DNA of 49,493 nt from Leucosporidium creatinivorum (lineage: Eukaryota; Basidiomycota; Microbotryomycetes; Leucosporidiales; Leucosporidiaceae), in the NCBI GenBank assembly GCA_001600635.1, contig BCKL01000002.1:323232-372724 (forward strand), read 5' to 3'. Numbering within the stretch: the stretch's first letter is position 1; each line of letters opens with the position of its first letter. A model generated the notes under the pieces. It worked only from the letters and a program-made list of their open reading frames with translations. It was not told the DNA's origin and ran no database searches. The position numbers and the translations under genes were made by a program. This document shows, in pieces, positions 21,889 to 32,699 of the stretch.

Positions 21889-23504
21889 CTATCCCCTCCT
21901 CTTCTTAGGCGCCTGGCCGTCGTCCTCGTCGCCGTCCGAGCCATCTTCGTCGGCCCTTCCCCTTTTTTGCCTCGACCCTTCCTCGACATTCCCCTCCTCG
22001 TCGGCGACAAAGATCCTCTCCTGATAGATCATAGCTTTTCCCCTCTTTGCGACTCCCCCCTCGTTGACGACGAACACCTCTTCGAAGGTGGGCTGACGAG
22101 CTGATCTGCCAAGTCCTTCGGCGGCTCCTGCTCGTGGAGGCGCAGGCGGCGGCGATCCTCCTCCGCCCTCGTTTGGCTCAGGGTCGCGGACGATGACGAT
22201 GATCACGATCACAATGATGATGATGAGGTTGTTGTCGTCGCCCGTCTCCTCGTCAGTCGATGTGGGCGGTCCAGCACCTCCATCGTCGTCCTCGGTCTTG
22301 ATCTCGGGCTTGACATCCTCATCCTTGTCGGCGTCGCTTCCCTCGTTGTCCTCCTCCATCTCATCTTGATCCGCTTCGGGGATCCTCCACGCCTCTCCCG
22401 TCTCCTCGTCCACCTCAACCGAAGGGTCGAGTCCGAGCTGCTCCTCCAACTGCCTCAACCTTCTCGCTACGGCGAAGAAGTCGGCGTCCTGGACATCTCG
22501 ACCAGTCTGGTAGTCCTCGAGTTGAATTTCAAGATCGTCGACTTCGTCCTGCAGCTCCTCTTTGGTCTCGAGCAGCTCCTGGTGTTCTTCCTCGAGGGCG
22601 CTGAGGTCGTCGTTGGCGATGGTGAGAGCTTCGTGGGTCTGGCCGCAGTGAGGGGAATGGATGGCGATTTGACGGCGGTCTCCACGAGTAGGACAACCGA
22701 GAGTGGGGCAGCTGTAGCGGAGGAGGGTGCAGGGAGCGATGATCAGCTCTTTGCTCCGCCGAGTCTGCTCTCCTCCTCGGGTCGATGTTCAACTCACGAC
22801 CAGTACTTGCACACCTCATCATGTGCAGCAGCATTGTGGCGGAAGTAGATGCACCTCTGCTCTCCATCAATGAGGCCGCGACGACAAGCGAGCTTCTGGT
22901 TCGGGCAGGTCGTTCGGCGATGAGTGCTGACGTCCTTGGCGGGATGGTGGAGCGGGCAGCCGTTCGGGCAGGGAATGGGCTTAAGCTTGCACTGTGTCAG
23001 GATAGGTGAGCTCAATGTTCGGGATGCTGAGACGAGTTTTAAGGCTCACTGTCGAGTCGTGCAGCTCCTTCTCGCGCAGCTTGCCCTTCCAGTCGCAGCC
23101 GTCGAGCTTGTTGGTGCAGCAGATCCTATAGCAGCATGGTCAGCTCTGCTCAAATTCAGTCGAAGGAGAGAACTCACTCGAACTCGTCCACAAGACGCCT
23201 CAAGAAGGAAGCCGGACGAGAAGCGAGTTGCTGCTGCTGCTGAGGTACTCCAGAGGCCTCGCACGTCTTACACCCCACCTGATCCGTCGCACACTGCTCT
23301 CACAAAGCGGTGGATCAGCTCGCGTTCCCGCAACTCATTCGCCCGCTCGGCCCTCGCCCCGCACGACCAGCTGCAGCTCACCTCCTTGCACTGCGCATGC
23401 TCTTCACTACAGACCCAAACAGCTTCCTCGAGCGCAAGCTTGCACACTTGGCAGCAGAGAGAAGCATGCGGCGACGAGGTGAAGAGGACGAGCGGGTGAC
23501 CCAT
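21889..23504 (-). CDS. RING-like/TRAF-type zinc-finger coiled-coil protein, copy 1 (443 aa)
   Basis: Exons 23504-23382, 23293-23178, 23125-23050, 22991-22798 and 22711-21889 give 443 aa. An N-terminal degenerate RING pattern (CCQVCKLALEEAVWVCSEEH, then C..C pairs to CKTC) is followed by TRAF-type zinc fingers. These include CTNKLDGCDWKGKLREKELH, CPNGCPLHHPAKDVSTHRRT and CPNQKLACRR, with the last Cys/His set ending near residue 185. A coiled coil follows (about 200-250), then a very acidic region and a basic end PKKRRG resembling a nuclear signal. Such proteins often act as ubiquitin ligases or adaptors; activity here is inference. A run of Ile/Val (LIIIIVIVIIVIV) interrupts the acidic region and arises from a trinucleotide repeat. 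Its paralogue is at 44749-46473 with the same intron positions. Confidence 0.82.
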
Positions 23505-24129
23505 CGTTCGAGTCGTGAGATGCTGCAGGCGAGCGGAGGAGGGCGAAGGCTGAGGAGGGCTGTAGGAGGAGTCTGTAGGTCGACAGAGAAGCTGTAGCCG
23601 AGTTGATCTGAGCTTCGAAGCGGCGAGATTGAGTCGAGAAGCGAGGATCGAGCGAGAGGCAAGAGAGCAAGAGACGACTCGAGTTGTCGAGGTCAAGTTG
23701 AACGAGGAGCGAAGGGGAGGGCCGGCCGAGCGTGACTTGATGTGCTGAATGAGCTCGACGAAGCGGTACAGCCTCTAGACTAGACTAGCCTCGCATACCC
23801 CAGGACAGCTATACCTCTACTCAGCTACAGCCGGCTCCGCACTTGCACCGAGCTCGCAGCTTCGCGCGCCTTTCTCTGCTTCTGAGCTCACTCAAAGTGT
23901 GCGGGTAGTCTGCTCAGAAGACGGGACACTATGCAGGGCGTGTACGTCACTCTCAAGGAGCCGACGCCTCTTGTTTGCACAAAACAGGCCTCGTTTCCCT
24001 CTTCGCCGAACTTGCAGTCTCGGGCACCTGCTGACGGTCGGTGCGGACTGTAGCCGCTCGGGTGAGCACAGGGATACACGCGTAGCTGCTTAGGCTCTTT
24101 CCCGCCGCGCACCGTCTCGAAAGACCTTC
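23505..24129. promoter_or_regulatory. Divergent promoter of zinc-finger copy 1 and member D
   Basis: Non-coding by all signals seen. Many short blocks match 44105-44748 in reverse complement, including a tract near 23780-23835 (CTAGACTAGCCTCG, then GAGGTATAG-like and CCGGCTCCGC) and a tract near 24030-24065 (GCTGACGGTCGGTG, then AGCCGCTCGGGTGAG). Conservation suggests a shared bidirectional control region. Confidence 0.65.
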
Positions 24130-24717
24130 GAACAAGTTACAGCGACCTGCGAACCTCGGTCAGGGGGAGAAGGAGCGCCGAGCAGCAGCTTTGAAGGGCT
24201 GAGAACAGCTCAGCAGCGCTGTATATTAACACAGAGTGTCGAATGCCTCTACTCTGCACCACTTCCACCCCTAAACTTCGAACTCTTGCCAGCGACGAAC
24301 ACGCTCCCACCTCTTGCTTTCCTACGCTCACCTCGTCTCTCGCTCGCTTTCGACTCGCTGCTGGATCAGGACGACACAGGCGGTTGATTACGAAGCTACT
24401 GGTGAGTTGCCGCTGCTCTTCATCGCCCTGCAGCACCTTGCTGACCCGTCTGGTGCTCTGAACAGGACGTTCGAACCCGCTCTCAGCTCTCACTCTTGCA
24501 AGCTCGCTCTTCGCGCTTTTCCTGCTCGCTACAGTGCGTCGAGCGCAGCTAGTAGCTGTGATTGCATCGCTGACCCTCCTTTGCACGTACAGCCTCCCGC
24601 CCGCCCGCCGCTGATCCGACCTCCCTCAGCCCGCTCATCGACCCCTAAACTCACTCGCTGACTCTCGAATACATCACTCCAAGCTCCTACCGAACACCGA
24701 GTCGCTCACTTTCCACC
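24130..24717 (+). promoter_or_regulatory. Conserved upstream block and 5' leader of member D
   Basis: The block at 24130-24260 contains TATATTAACACAGAGTGTCG and is almost identical, inverted, to the member G block near 43970-44100. The leader core begins at about 24297. Predicted leader introns are 24402-24465 and 24534-24592. No ATG follows in the spliced leader before 24718. Confidence 0.75.
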
Positions 24718-26227
24718 ATGGCCACCTCCTCGACCAACGCGCCGCCCGCTCGGCGCCGTACCTCGCTCGACGACCTGCCGAAGGAGCTCAAGGCGCTCAT
24801 CGTTGAGATGGTTGACGATCAGGACCGTGCCCTTCCGAATCGATTAAGCTCGTACAATGAGGCTGAGTGGACTGCGTTAGCCGACGTGGAAAGGGATCTG
24901 GACGGCGGGGGCAACGGAGCCATGCGCTTAGTGAGCCGAGAGTGGGGAGCCCTTGCAGACGCGAGGTTGTTCAGGGTGAGCTCCGACAGCCTACTTGCAT
25001 CCTGTCCCGCGCTAATCAGGCTCCCGTTACTTGGGAACTCTATTGTGCTCGCTGCCTGCAGCTCGACATCTTCGCCTTCGACATTCTTCGTCGCCACGCC
25101 TCTCTCGTACAAGAGGTGGCTTTCGTGAAAGGATGTGCCAAGGAAGATTATATCGTGCTCCTACGATCGCTGCAGCAGCTCAAGAACGTCGTAACCCTGA
25201 TGCTCGGTAAGGAGCCCTTCGAATCGCTCTTCGGCGATAGCGAGGCGCCGCCTACCGAGGAGCAGGCCAGGTATCGAAATGCCTTCATTGTATTAGGCTC
25301 GCAGATCGAAGAGCTCAACCTGCCAAAGGTCTCGTCGAGGGTGCTCGCCTGGGCATTGCCGCCTTTCGTCAACCTTCGCGCGCTGTACTTCGACCTGAGC
25401 GAGACTGGGGACGCTCGAGGCGCAGTGGACCTCATCGCGGAACTACCGCATCTTCATACCCTCGGGATCTTCTTCCTGGATACGGAAGCGGGCCACGCTT
25501 TGAGGGACGCCACCACGACGGGACGCTGGCGCTCGGCCTCCCTCCGGAACCTCGTCCTGTCCAGCCCGATTGGCGCCTTCCTGGACGGCATCAAGATCTT
25601 CATCGAGCACTTTTCCTCATCGAGCACGTTTCCTCCACTTTAGACACTCTGAACCTTCGAATCAACGATCTGGAGGTCGACCACCCGTCCGCTGTCGAAC
25701 GCCTTTCGGGACAAGCATCGCTCTCCCTCGTCTTCGACACCTCTTCCTTCACGGACAGGTGGACGACATTGCCTTTCAACTCGCACTCTTCAAGAGCTCC
25801 CCCTTTATCATTCTCTACATCTTCATTGGACCGCCAGTTCGCCCCCTCTCTCCTCTCGACATCACGACAGCGGCCACGAACATCTTCAAGATCCTTGTCC
25901 AGGCCCATCACCCTCACCTCTATGTTCGTCCTAATGGTGCCGCGGCACTGGACTACGCGATCACCCACCTTTTCAACTGCCTCGCCTCGCAACACGGCAT
26001 AGCCCTCCTCCCCTCCTACGATGTCTTCCTCCATCGCCGCCAACTCATCAGCGACCCAGACTCGTCAGGAGCAAACGAGAAGACGCTGCGACGGAGCGGG
26101 CAAGGTGCTGAGGCATACGCTGGCCGAGTCGGGCAGGATGAGGGCGATGGGTGATTTGGAGGGCGCCGAGTCGTTGGTCGAGGCGTTGACGCCGTTGAGG
26201 GCAAGGATGCTGAGGGACAAGGATTGA
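24718..26227 (+). pseudogene. F-box-like/LRR family member D, several frame breaks
   Basis: Exon 1 (24718-24975) encodes DLPKELKALIVEMVDDQDRA and GAMRLVSREWGALADARLFR, with the family intron ending at 25061. Exon 2 reads cleanly to about 25610. Coding similarity then continues through three different frames: a piece with LDTLNLRINDLEVD, a piece with LPRLRHLFLHGQVDD and DYAITHLFNCLASQHGIALL, and the family end GDLEGAESLVEALTPLRARM plus LRDKD. So there are about three frame changes. One coincides with a 17-bp near-perfect tandem duplication at about 25608-25641. The copy is probably a pseudogene, although assembly errors cannot be excluded. Its partner copy G in the inverted duplication is broken as well. 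Confidence 0.72.
25608..25641 (+). repeat. 17-bp tandem duplication inside member D
   Basis: Two adjacent 17-bp units beginning CATCGAGCAC differ at one base. The unit length is not a multiple of three, so the second unit shifts the reading frame of member D. Confidence 0.75.
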
Positions 26228-26614
26228 AGCGAGTGAGGTGGGGACTTGAGGTAGAGCATGGGAGTAGAAGGTGATAATGAGGAGAGGCGCAGGCGACTGT
26301 AGCTCGGCGTTGAGGGGGTTGGGAATTCAAGTCGTTGGAACTCATAAGGTCGGCTCGAGGCAGCTGCGAGCGAGTATCGGAACGTCTCGCTGCTCAGCAA
26401 AGTATCGAGAGAAGCTATCAAGCTTGGAGCTGGGCCTGCCCCCGCCTCACGTCTCAGCCTTCGAGAGACCGTCGCCGAGCTCTACTGTCCCCGACACATA
26501 AGGGGCGGCAGAGCTTAGCTAGCGGAATCAGCGATATAAGAGAGCTGATCTGCTCTGCAACGCTATCATGTAGCGGATTGCTCTTCGCTCGCGCTGGCAG
26601 GTCGACGGAGGAGC
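26228..26614. other. Spacer downstream of member D
   Basis: 387 bp with no recognised gene. The member E upstream block begins after it. Confidence 0.4.
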
Positions 26615-27326
26615 GCCGAAAGCGGAAGGAGCGCCGAGCAAGAGGCGGAGCAGCTGCAGAGAGCTTTGCAGAGGCTCAGAGATATCTGTTCGCCTCTCAT
26701 GGTGCCGTACAGTCCCTTTCGACTTTCTGCCAGCTGCACCCTCTTTGCCTCTCGACACACTCCCACCTCTTGCGTTCCTACGCTCACCTCGTTTTCCGCT
26801 CGCTTCCAACTTCGCTGCTGGACTAAGACGACACTAGCGATTGGATACGAAGCTGCTGGTGAGTTTGTGCTGCTCTGTACTGTCTTACAGCTTTCAGCTC
26901 ACCATTCGCTCCCTCAAGCAGGACGCTCAAACCCGCCCTCTTCTCGCTCTTAGAGCTCGCTGCGCGTGACTCTCGTGCTCGCTACAGGTGCGCAGGATGC
27001 TTGATGTGCTTACGAGACTATCGCTGACCCGTCTCTTACCTACAGATCCCGTCCTCGCCCGTCGCTGCTTCCATTTCGTCGCGTGCTGCTCCTCCTCGTC
27101 GTCGCTTCTTCCAAGTTCGAAAGCTGCTCAACGATTTCGCCCAGTTTCCACAATGTGAGCTTGACTTGCCTGCCCCGCTTGAGAGCCCTGCTGACCCTTC
27201 TCGTCAGCAGCCCTCTCCGCTCGACCCGTTTCTTCATCGCTCGCCAGCTCCGAAGCTTCTCCCACGACACTCGTCTTGCCCGGGCTCCGCCCTCCTCGAT
27301 CCTGCTACGCTTCTCACGCTCTATCG
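26615..27326 (+). promoter_or_regulatory. Conserved upstream block and spliced 5' leader of member E
   Basis: The upstream block is at about 26615-26690 (GGAGCGCCGAGCAAGAGGC and AGCTGCAGAGAGCTTTGCAG). The leader core is at about 26755-26858. Predicted leader introns are 26859-26921, 26988-27045 and 27155-27210. The spliced leader has no ATG. Retained intron 3 would present ATGTGA at 27153-27158. Confidence 0.8.
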
Positions 27327-28851
27327 ATGCCGCGCTTTTCCTCCACTGGCGCTCCTTCGAGCTCGGTCACCCTCGCCAGCCTGCCCGCCGAGCTCCACTC
27401 GGTCATCGCGAGAATGTGTCGCGATCAGGATCAGCAGCTCAGATTACGGACGTCCGGCAGGCCCGATGCTCGCCACATGGAGGTAGCGTTATCCGGCTTA
27501 ACGGACTGGGACGGCCACAGCCTAAACGCTCTCTCCCTCGTCAGCCGAGGTTGGAGGATGTCAGCCACCGCCTACCTTTTCGAAGTGAGCCTCGCAGCCA
27601 CATCCGCTTTCAGTGATGACTCCTGACATCTCGCGCAACCAGACCATCACATCTGACCGCTGCGACGATGAACTCTTCAGCTTCGGAATCATGGGTCACT
27701 ACGCCCACCTCATCCGCCACGCACACCTCAGCACCACCAGCGACTGGACGGAACAAAGCTCCCTGCTTCGCGTCCTTCCCACCCTCCCCTCCCTCCGCCG
27801 TCTCACCCTCGCAGCATCCGTCTTCGGCGACCTCCTCGGCCTAGCGCCTACCGTCCCAGCTCCCTCCTTCGAGCAACAGATGCGCAGGTCGACCCTCTCA
27901 CGAATCATGCAGTCTGTTGTGGAGCTGTTTCTCGAGGAGATCGAGTCCGAGCACCTGGCGTGGATTCTAGCACCTCTGGCCGACTCGGCGCTCTTACGGC
28001 TCGACCTCAACGCCATCGAGCTCCTCGGTTCACCCGCCGAGCGTAGTAGCCTTTCACACCTCAAAAACCTCCAGCACCTTTCGGTCTGCAGCATCAACGA
28101 CCATTTGAGCGAGCATCTGGGCGATACCTCCGCCGTCGCCTTCCGGCTCCGAACCCTGGAGCTCGCCTTCCAGGACTTCGACCTCGGCCTGGACACCTGG
28201 AGATTTATCCAAGGCTTCTCCGACTGTCTTGGAGCTCTATCGATCAAGCTCGACAATAGCGTGCTCTCGCAAGAGCTGATTAGCTACCTGGAGGATGTCC
28301 AGCACCAGCACCGAGTAGCCTTTCCCGCCCTTCGTCGTCTCCGAATGGAGGGGTGCGTTACCTCCGTCACCACACTCCTTCCACTCCTCTCCTCCTCTAC
28401 CGTTGATTCGCTCGACCTCACCCTGCTCAACTATAGCTACTCGCCCAACCTCGGCGATCTCTCGAGGGCCGGCGATCCCCTCCTTCCCCTCTTCGCCTCG
28501 CTGAAGCCGTGGTCCACCTCGCTCAAGCGGCTCAACATCACCTTCACCAAAACCCGCGCCACGTTGTGCTATGTCACGAACGAGGTCGGCATGCGCAGGC
28601 AAGTGGAGGCGCTGGCACCTTACGCTCAATTCACCGTCGGCCCCAACTACGACGCCTTCCAGCAACGCCCCACGGACCTCATCGTCCCTTCGGTGGGACT
28701 CTCCGACGCGTGCAAAGCGGCGACCGGCGCGCTCAAGTTTGGCCTCGACCTGGTTGGGCGCTTGGAGGCTACGAGGGATCACGAGGGAGCAAAGGCTTTG
28801 CTCAAGCTGCTGATGCCCTTGAGGGGGAAGATGCTGAGAGAGAAGGATTGA
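27327..28851 (+). CDS. F-box-like/LRR family protein, member E (2 coding exons, 488 aa)
   Basis: Exons 27327-27584 and 27643-28851 give 488 aa. The N-terminus has SSSVTLASLPAELHSVIARM, CRDQDQQL, then WDGHSLNALSLVSRGWRMSA and AYLFE at the intron. Exon 2 begins TITSDRCDDELF. LRR-like units include SHLKNLQHLSVCSINDHLSE and LRRLRMEGC-type repeats, and the end is RDHEGAKALLKLLMPLRGKM plus LREKD. It is closest to members C and F. The start aligns with the MASPN start of F, although the first eight residues differ. It is intact, with the family-typical phase-0 coding intron. It probably acts as an adaptor if Skp1 binds; that is inference. Confidence 0.88.
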
Positions 28852-29120
28852 TAGAGCGGGCGTAGAGGGTGTAGGGTGCTGTAGAGATCGAGGGAGCGAG
28901 CTGTAGAGTGGGAGGGCAGTTCGGCGGGGCTAGCTCGGCGCGAGCGAAATTGAGCTCGTGTTTATTGTACATCGCCGTGAAGCGAGAAAGCGAGCCCTCC
29001 AGTCTCAGAGAGTCCGCGAGTCAACCCGCGAGAGCCTCCCGTCTCTTTTACTGCGCTCGCAAATTCTCGGCGCTCGGCGAAGCTTACAACAAGGCTCTGC
29101 GATTCTCAGCTAGCGATCTA
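28852..29120. other. Convergent 3' spacer, member E and Oca6-like gene
   Basis: 269 bp between two 3' ends. No gene or repeat block is seen. Confidence 0.4.
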
Positions 29121-30709
29121 TCACAGCCCCAAATCCAACGCATCAATAGTCTGACTCAACGGATGCACCTCATCATCATCATACCCCTCATCCTCATCCT
29201 CCTCGTCCTCCTCCTCATCCTCGTACCCCTCGCCCTCGCCATCCTCCTCCTCGAGCCCTTCTCCCTCGCCCGATCCGGCAGCAGATAGATCCGACAGCTC
29301 TCCTTCGTTCGTTCCCGCCGAGGTGGAGAGCGCCGAGTCACCAGCGATGAAGGCCGAGTCGTTATGAGGCGATCCGGCGAGTGATTGAGAGCGGGAGACG
29401 GCGGTAGAGGTGCTGGCGGAGGAAGGGGGGAGCCCGATCCCCATGCGAGAGCCGTTGTTGGGCGTAACGCTCCGTTGTCGGGAGACGCTGAGCGCCTCGC
29501 TGCGCTCCTTCTGGTGTCCCCCTTCTTCCGGCCTCATCGCTCCCTCCCAGAAGCCTCCCTCTCCGCTCTCTCCGTCTCCCTCCAGCGCCGAAGAGGGCGG
29601 CGGAGCCGGCAGCGGATCCTCCTCCACTCTACACCTCATCAACGCATGCTGACTACTCGCTTCCTTGCTCGAGGAGCTCTTCTTCCCAACGCCGATGCCA
29701 AGAAGAGCGGCGGTCGGCATTCCTCCTTTCCAGAGCCATTCGACGCGGCGGGAAGGTGGGGGGATGGTGATAAAGAGGGGTGAAGCGGGGGGTGGGGAAG
29801 TCGGACACGGGAGGGAGGGGGAGAAGAGCCGGCGGAGGAAGGTGAGGTGTTCGGGCTCGGGTGGAGGCTGGCGGAGGAATCTGTGGTAAGGGCGGAGAGC
29901 ACGAATCAGGCATGGAGGTGGATGGAAATTGTTTGAGGATGGTCAGCGACGCGTATTGACAGCGAAGGGACAGCTCGGCGCACCTCGACATCTCTTCGAG
30001 CCAGGCTCGTTCGCTCCATCCTTGAAGCTTGCGAAGCGCGGCGGTCATGATGGAAAGAACGTCGGAGCCGTCCAAATCGTGCATGTAGATGGGGTAGTTC
30101 TCCTTGGCGAGGAGCAGCTGTTCGGAGGTGAGATCAGCGAGCGAAAGGCGACAAAGTACAGCGAGCGGCACTCACCTCGAGTACCTCCTTCACCGTTAAA
30201 GGCGAGAACGGGATCGCTCCATCTTTAGCCTTTCCCACCTTGACATGTACCACTTCCACTCCCTCCCTGGCCCTCCAAGCTTCCCACCCCTCCTCATCCT
30301 CGTGCTCCTCGCCTACACCTCCGATCCTCCTCCTTTTGCGAGCGGGCAGCAGCCCTTCTGCACTGTAATGGTCCAACGATTTCGGCGTCAACGAGATGAC
30401 CGTCCTGAGGTGCAGCGACGAGAGAAAGGCGTAGTTGCGGGGTTTGGGCAGGGAGCCACGGTAGAGCGAGTGTAGGGGATCAGTGTCGGTGTAGGAAGAG
30501 CATAGCAGGGAGAACCGCAGAGGCGGGTCTAATGGGTGGTAAGCCACAGCGGGCAGCGTAGAAACGACTCGAACGAGCGATTCGGCGGAGGCAGACCCGT
30601 GAGCTCGTCGCTCGGCGCCTCTTGAACCTGGACCGCTTCTTGCTCGCTTTTCGATTCGACTACAGAGAGAGATGGCTTCGATCTCAAAGTACGCGGGACT
30701 ACCAGACAT
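29121..30709 (-). CDS. OCA6: Oca6-like atypical protein tyrosine phosphatase, catalytic Cys absent (up to 475 aa)
   Basis: Exons 30709-30176, 30117-29984 and 29880-29121. Homology starts at LPAVAYHPLDPPLRFSLLCS, then LYRGSLPKPRNYAFLSSLHL and RTVISLTPKSLDHYSAEGLL, typical of the fungal Oca/Siw14 phosphatase-like family. The P-loop position reads YPIYMHDLDGSDVLSIMTAA: the usual His-Cys is His-Asp and the Arg is missing, so it should be catalytically dead. Yeast Oca proteins form a complex linked to stress and inositol pyrophosphate biology. The tail is Pro/Ser-rich and ends in a long Glu/Asp run. The only in-frame ATG upstream (30709) lies inside exon 1 of the divergent dynactin gene, so the true start is uncertain; an unseen first exon or a non-AUG start is possible. 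Confidence 0.75.
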
Positions 30710-32462
30710 TGTAAGTCAGCTGCAGCTACTCGCCTGCTCGCCAACAGCTGAACACACGCTCCTTCTCACCAAACAGGACTCTGCGCCCGACGTCTACGAA
30801 ACAGCCGACGTGCCTCTAGAGCATAGCAATGCTGTACGTATATAGCTACCTGCTCAGCCGCTCTAGCTAATCCTGGTCACCTACAGTACGACTCAGACTC
30901 GGATTCAGACCTCCCACGCGCCAGTTCGCCTTCCTCTGCACGACGAACAGCTCCACATGGCCATACTCCAGGACACGAGAACATCGATGCAGCAAGATTA
31001 GATACCTCGGAAGCTCGGAAGAAGTTCGGCGGCGCTTCCTTCTCGAGAAACGACGGAGGTGCGTGCCCGACGCGTCGCTCTGCAGTTGTGCAGCGATCTG
31101 GAGAGATAGCTGACTCACGCTGCGACACCATACAGATTTGTCTCGCCGTTCCAACTCCCGCCGTCTACCATCCACCAGCGTCTACTCCACCGCCGACCCC
31201 TCGAACTCCTCCGCGAAGGAGACCAACGTCGAGCGCCTCCGTCGGCTGCGGTCAGAAGTCGCAGAGCTGGAGGAGGACGTCAAGCGGGAGCAGATCGAGA
31301 CCGCTGCCTCCGAACCGTCCACCTCGGCGCCAATAGGCGAAGCCGACGCGGGAACGAAGGGAAAGGGGAAGAAGCGAGAGGTGTCCCCCGCTGTTCTGCT
31401 GCAGCAATTGCAATTGCTGAGGGGCGACCTTGGGGGATTGAAGCTCGATGGAGAAGGAATGAGCGAAGAGGGAGTGTTGGAGGGCGAGGGAGGCAAGGAG
31501 CAGGGCGGGCTCGCCGAGAAAGCCAAGTCGAGCAAGGGGTTGTTGGAGAAGCTGGGATTGGTCGGCGCGGTGGAGGCGGGAGCTGGGCCTAGTGGAGGAC
31601 AGGGACCGAGCTGGGGCAAGCCGAGGGAAGCAGGGACGGATGGGGAGCTGGAGAGAAGGGTCGCCGAGCTGGAGAAGCTGCTCGGGGCGACCGAGGCGGA
31701 CATTGACGAGGTGCGCTGGCGTCCCTTCTCGTTCGCCGAAAACTTCGCTGATGTTTCTCTCCTCTCATTACTTACATTCAATCTCAAATCGCGCCCATCT
31801 CGCCCATCCATCTCTCGGCCCTCTGCTCCACTACCACACCACAGACGCACCCCCTCCCACCACCCCTCCTCCCCACCATCAACCGTCTCGACCATCTCCT
31901 CACCCTTCTAACCCAACCTCGGCAAATCGACTCCATCTCCCGTCGCGTCAAAGTCCTCGTCTCGGACCTCGAACGCATGCACGACTCGCGCCGCAAGATC
32001 GGAGACACTCGGCCTATCAACGTTGCTCTGCAAGGAGGGCTGATGACTGTGGTCGTCCCCGGAGCGGGAGGAGAGAAACCGACGGGCGCTCCGACTACGG
32101 CGATCGGCGGAAAGGGAGGGGAGGCGACCGACTCGCTCCCGCCAGACGCTATTCAGCGAGTGGACGCTCTCTTCGCCCTTCTCCCACGCTTGGATCCTCT
32201 CCTCCCTCTCACACCCCGTCTTCTGACCCGCCTCCGATCTCTCTCAACTCTTCACTCTTCCGCCTCCTCCTTCGCCGAGACCCTTTCGGAAGTAAAGCAA
32301 GAAGTCAGTCGACTTGGCGAGGGCGAGAAAGGGTTGGGAGAGGTATTGGAAGGGTTGGAGAAGAGTGTTGGGGAGAACGAGGGGAGGATGAGGGGGAACT
32401 TGGAGGGGTTGGAGGGGAGGTTGGAGGGGGTTGTGAGGAAGTTGGATGCGTTGGGGGTTTAG
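30672..32462 (+). CDS. DCTN2: Dynactin subunit 2 (dynamitin/p50) (5 exons, 486 aa)
   Basis: Exons 30672-30710, 30777-30833, 30887-31058, 31136-31710 and 31845-32462 give 487 codons. The N-terminal KYAGLPDIDSAPDVYETADV, followed by an acidic YDSDSDSDLP, is the dynamitin signature. ETNVERLRRLRSEVAELEED starts the first coiled coil. The C-terminal helices include INRLDHLLTLLTQPRQIDSI and SRRVKVLVSDLERMHDSRRK, and a coiled coil runs to the end. Dynamitin organises the dynactin shoulder and links it to dynein for nuclear migration and spindle positioning. Intron 4 (31711-31844) is 134 nt, long for this genome. The first two exons are very short. The start is secure because the family signature begins within five residues. 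Confidence 0.92.
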
Positions 32463-32699
32463 TAGGGCGATGTAAAGGAGCGACTGGTGCGCTGTCGACT
32501 GGAAGAAGCTCTGTGCTGCCGGCTTCCTCGCAGCTTGCCTTGAGCTGGCGCTGCTCGGCGCCGAAGCTGGAAGCCTGCCAGCCATACGTTCAATCGCGAG
32601 CTGAAGCTCTGGTAGCTATCGCTCACATTGGAAGCGAACTCGGATCTTTACTGGCTGGTCTTCTTGGCCCCGAAGCCAACAGAAAGCTTCTAACGTCCT
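32463..32699. other. Spacer after DCTN2
   Basis: 237 bp holding the DCTN2 3' UTR. No gene is seen. Sequence similar to the D/G upstream blocks begins near 32700. Confidence 0.4.

Larger units (their letters stand above)
21889..26227. repeat. Left arm of inverted segmental duplication
   Basis: This arm holds zinc-finger copy 1 (leftward), a roughly 1.2-kb divergent promoter and F-box-like member D (rightward). The right arm (41960-46473) has the same three parts in mirror order. The best-conserved part is the promoter: the CTAGACTAGACTAG-like stretch, the GAGGAGCCGAC box, CTGCTGACGGTCGGTG, CCGCTCGGGTGAG and about 100 bp around CAGCGCTGTATATTAACACA are all shared in inverted orientation. Confidence 0.85.
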
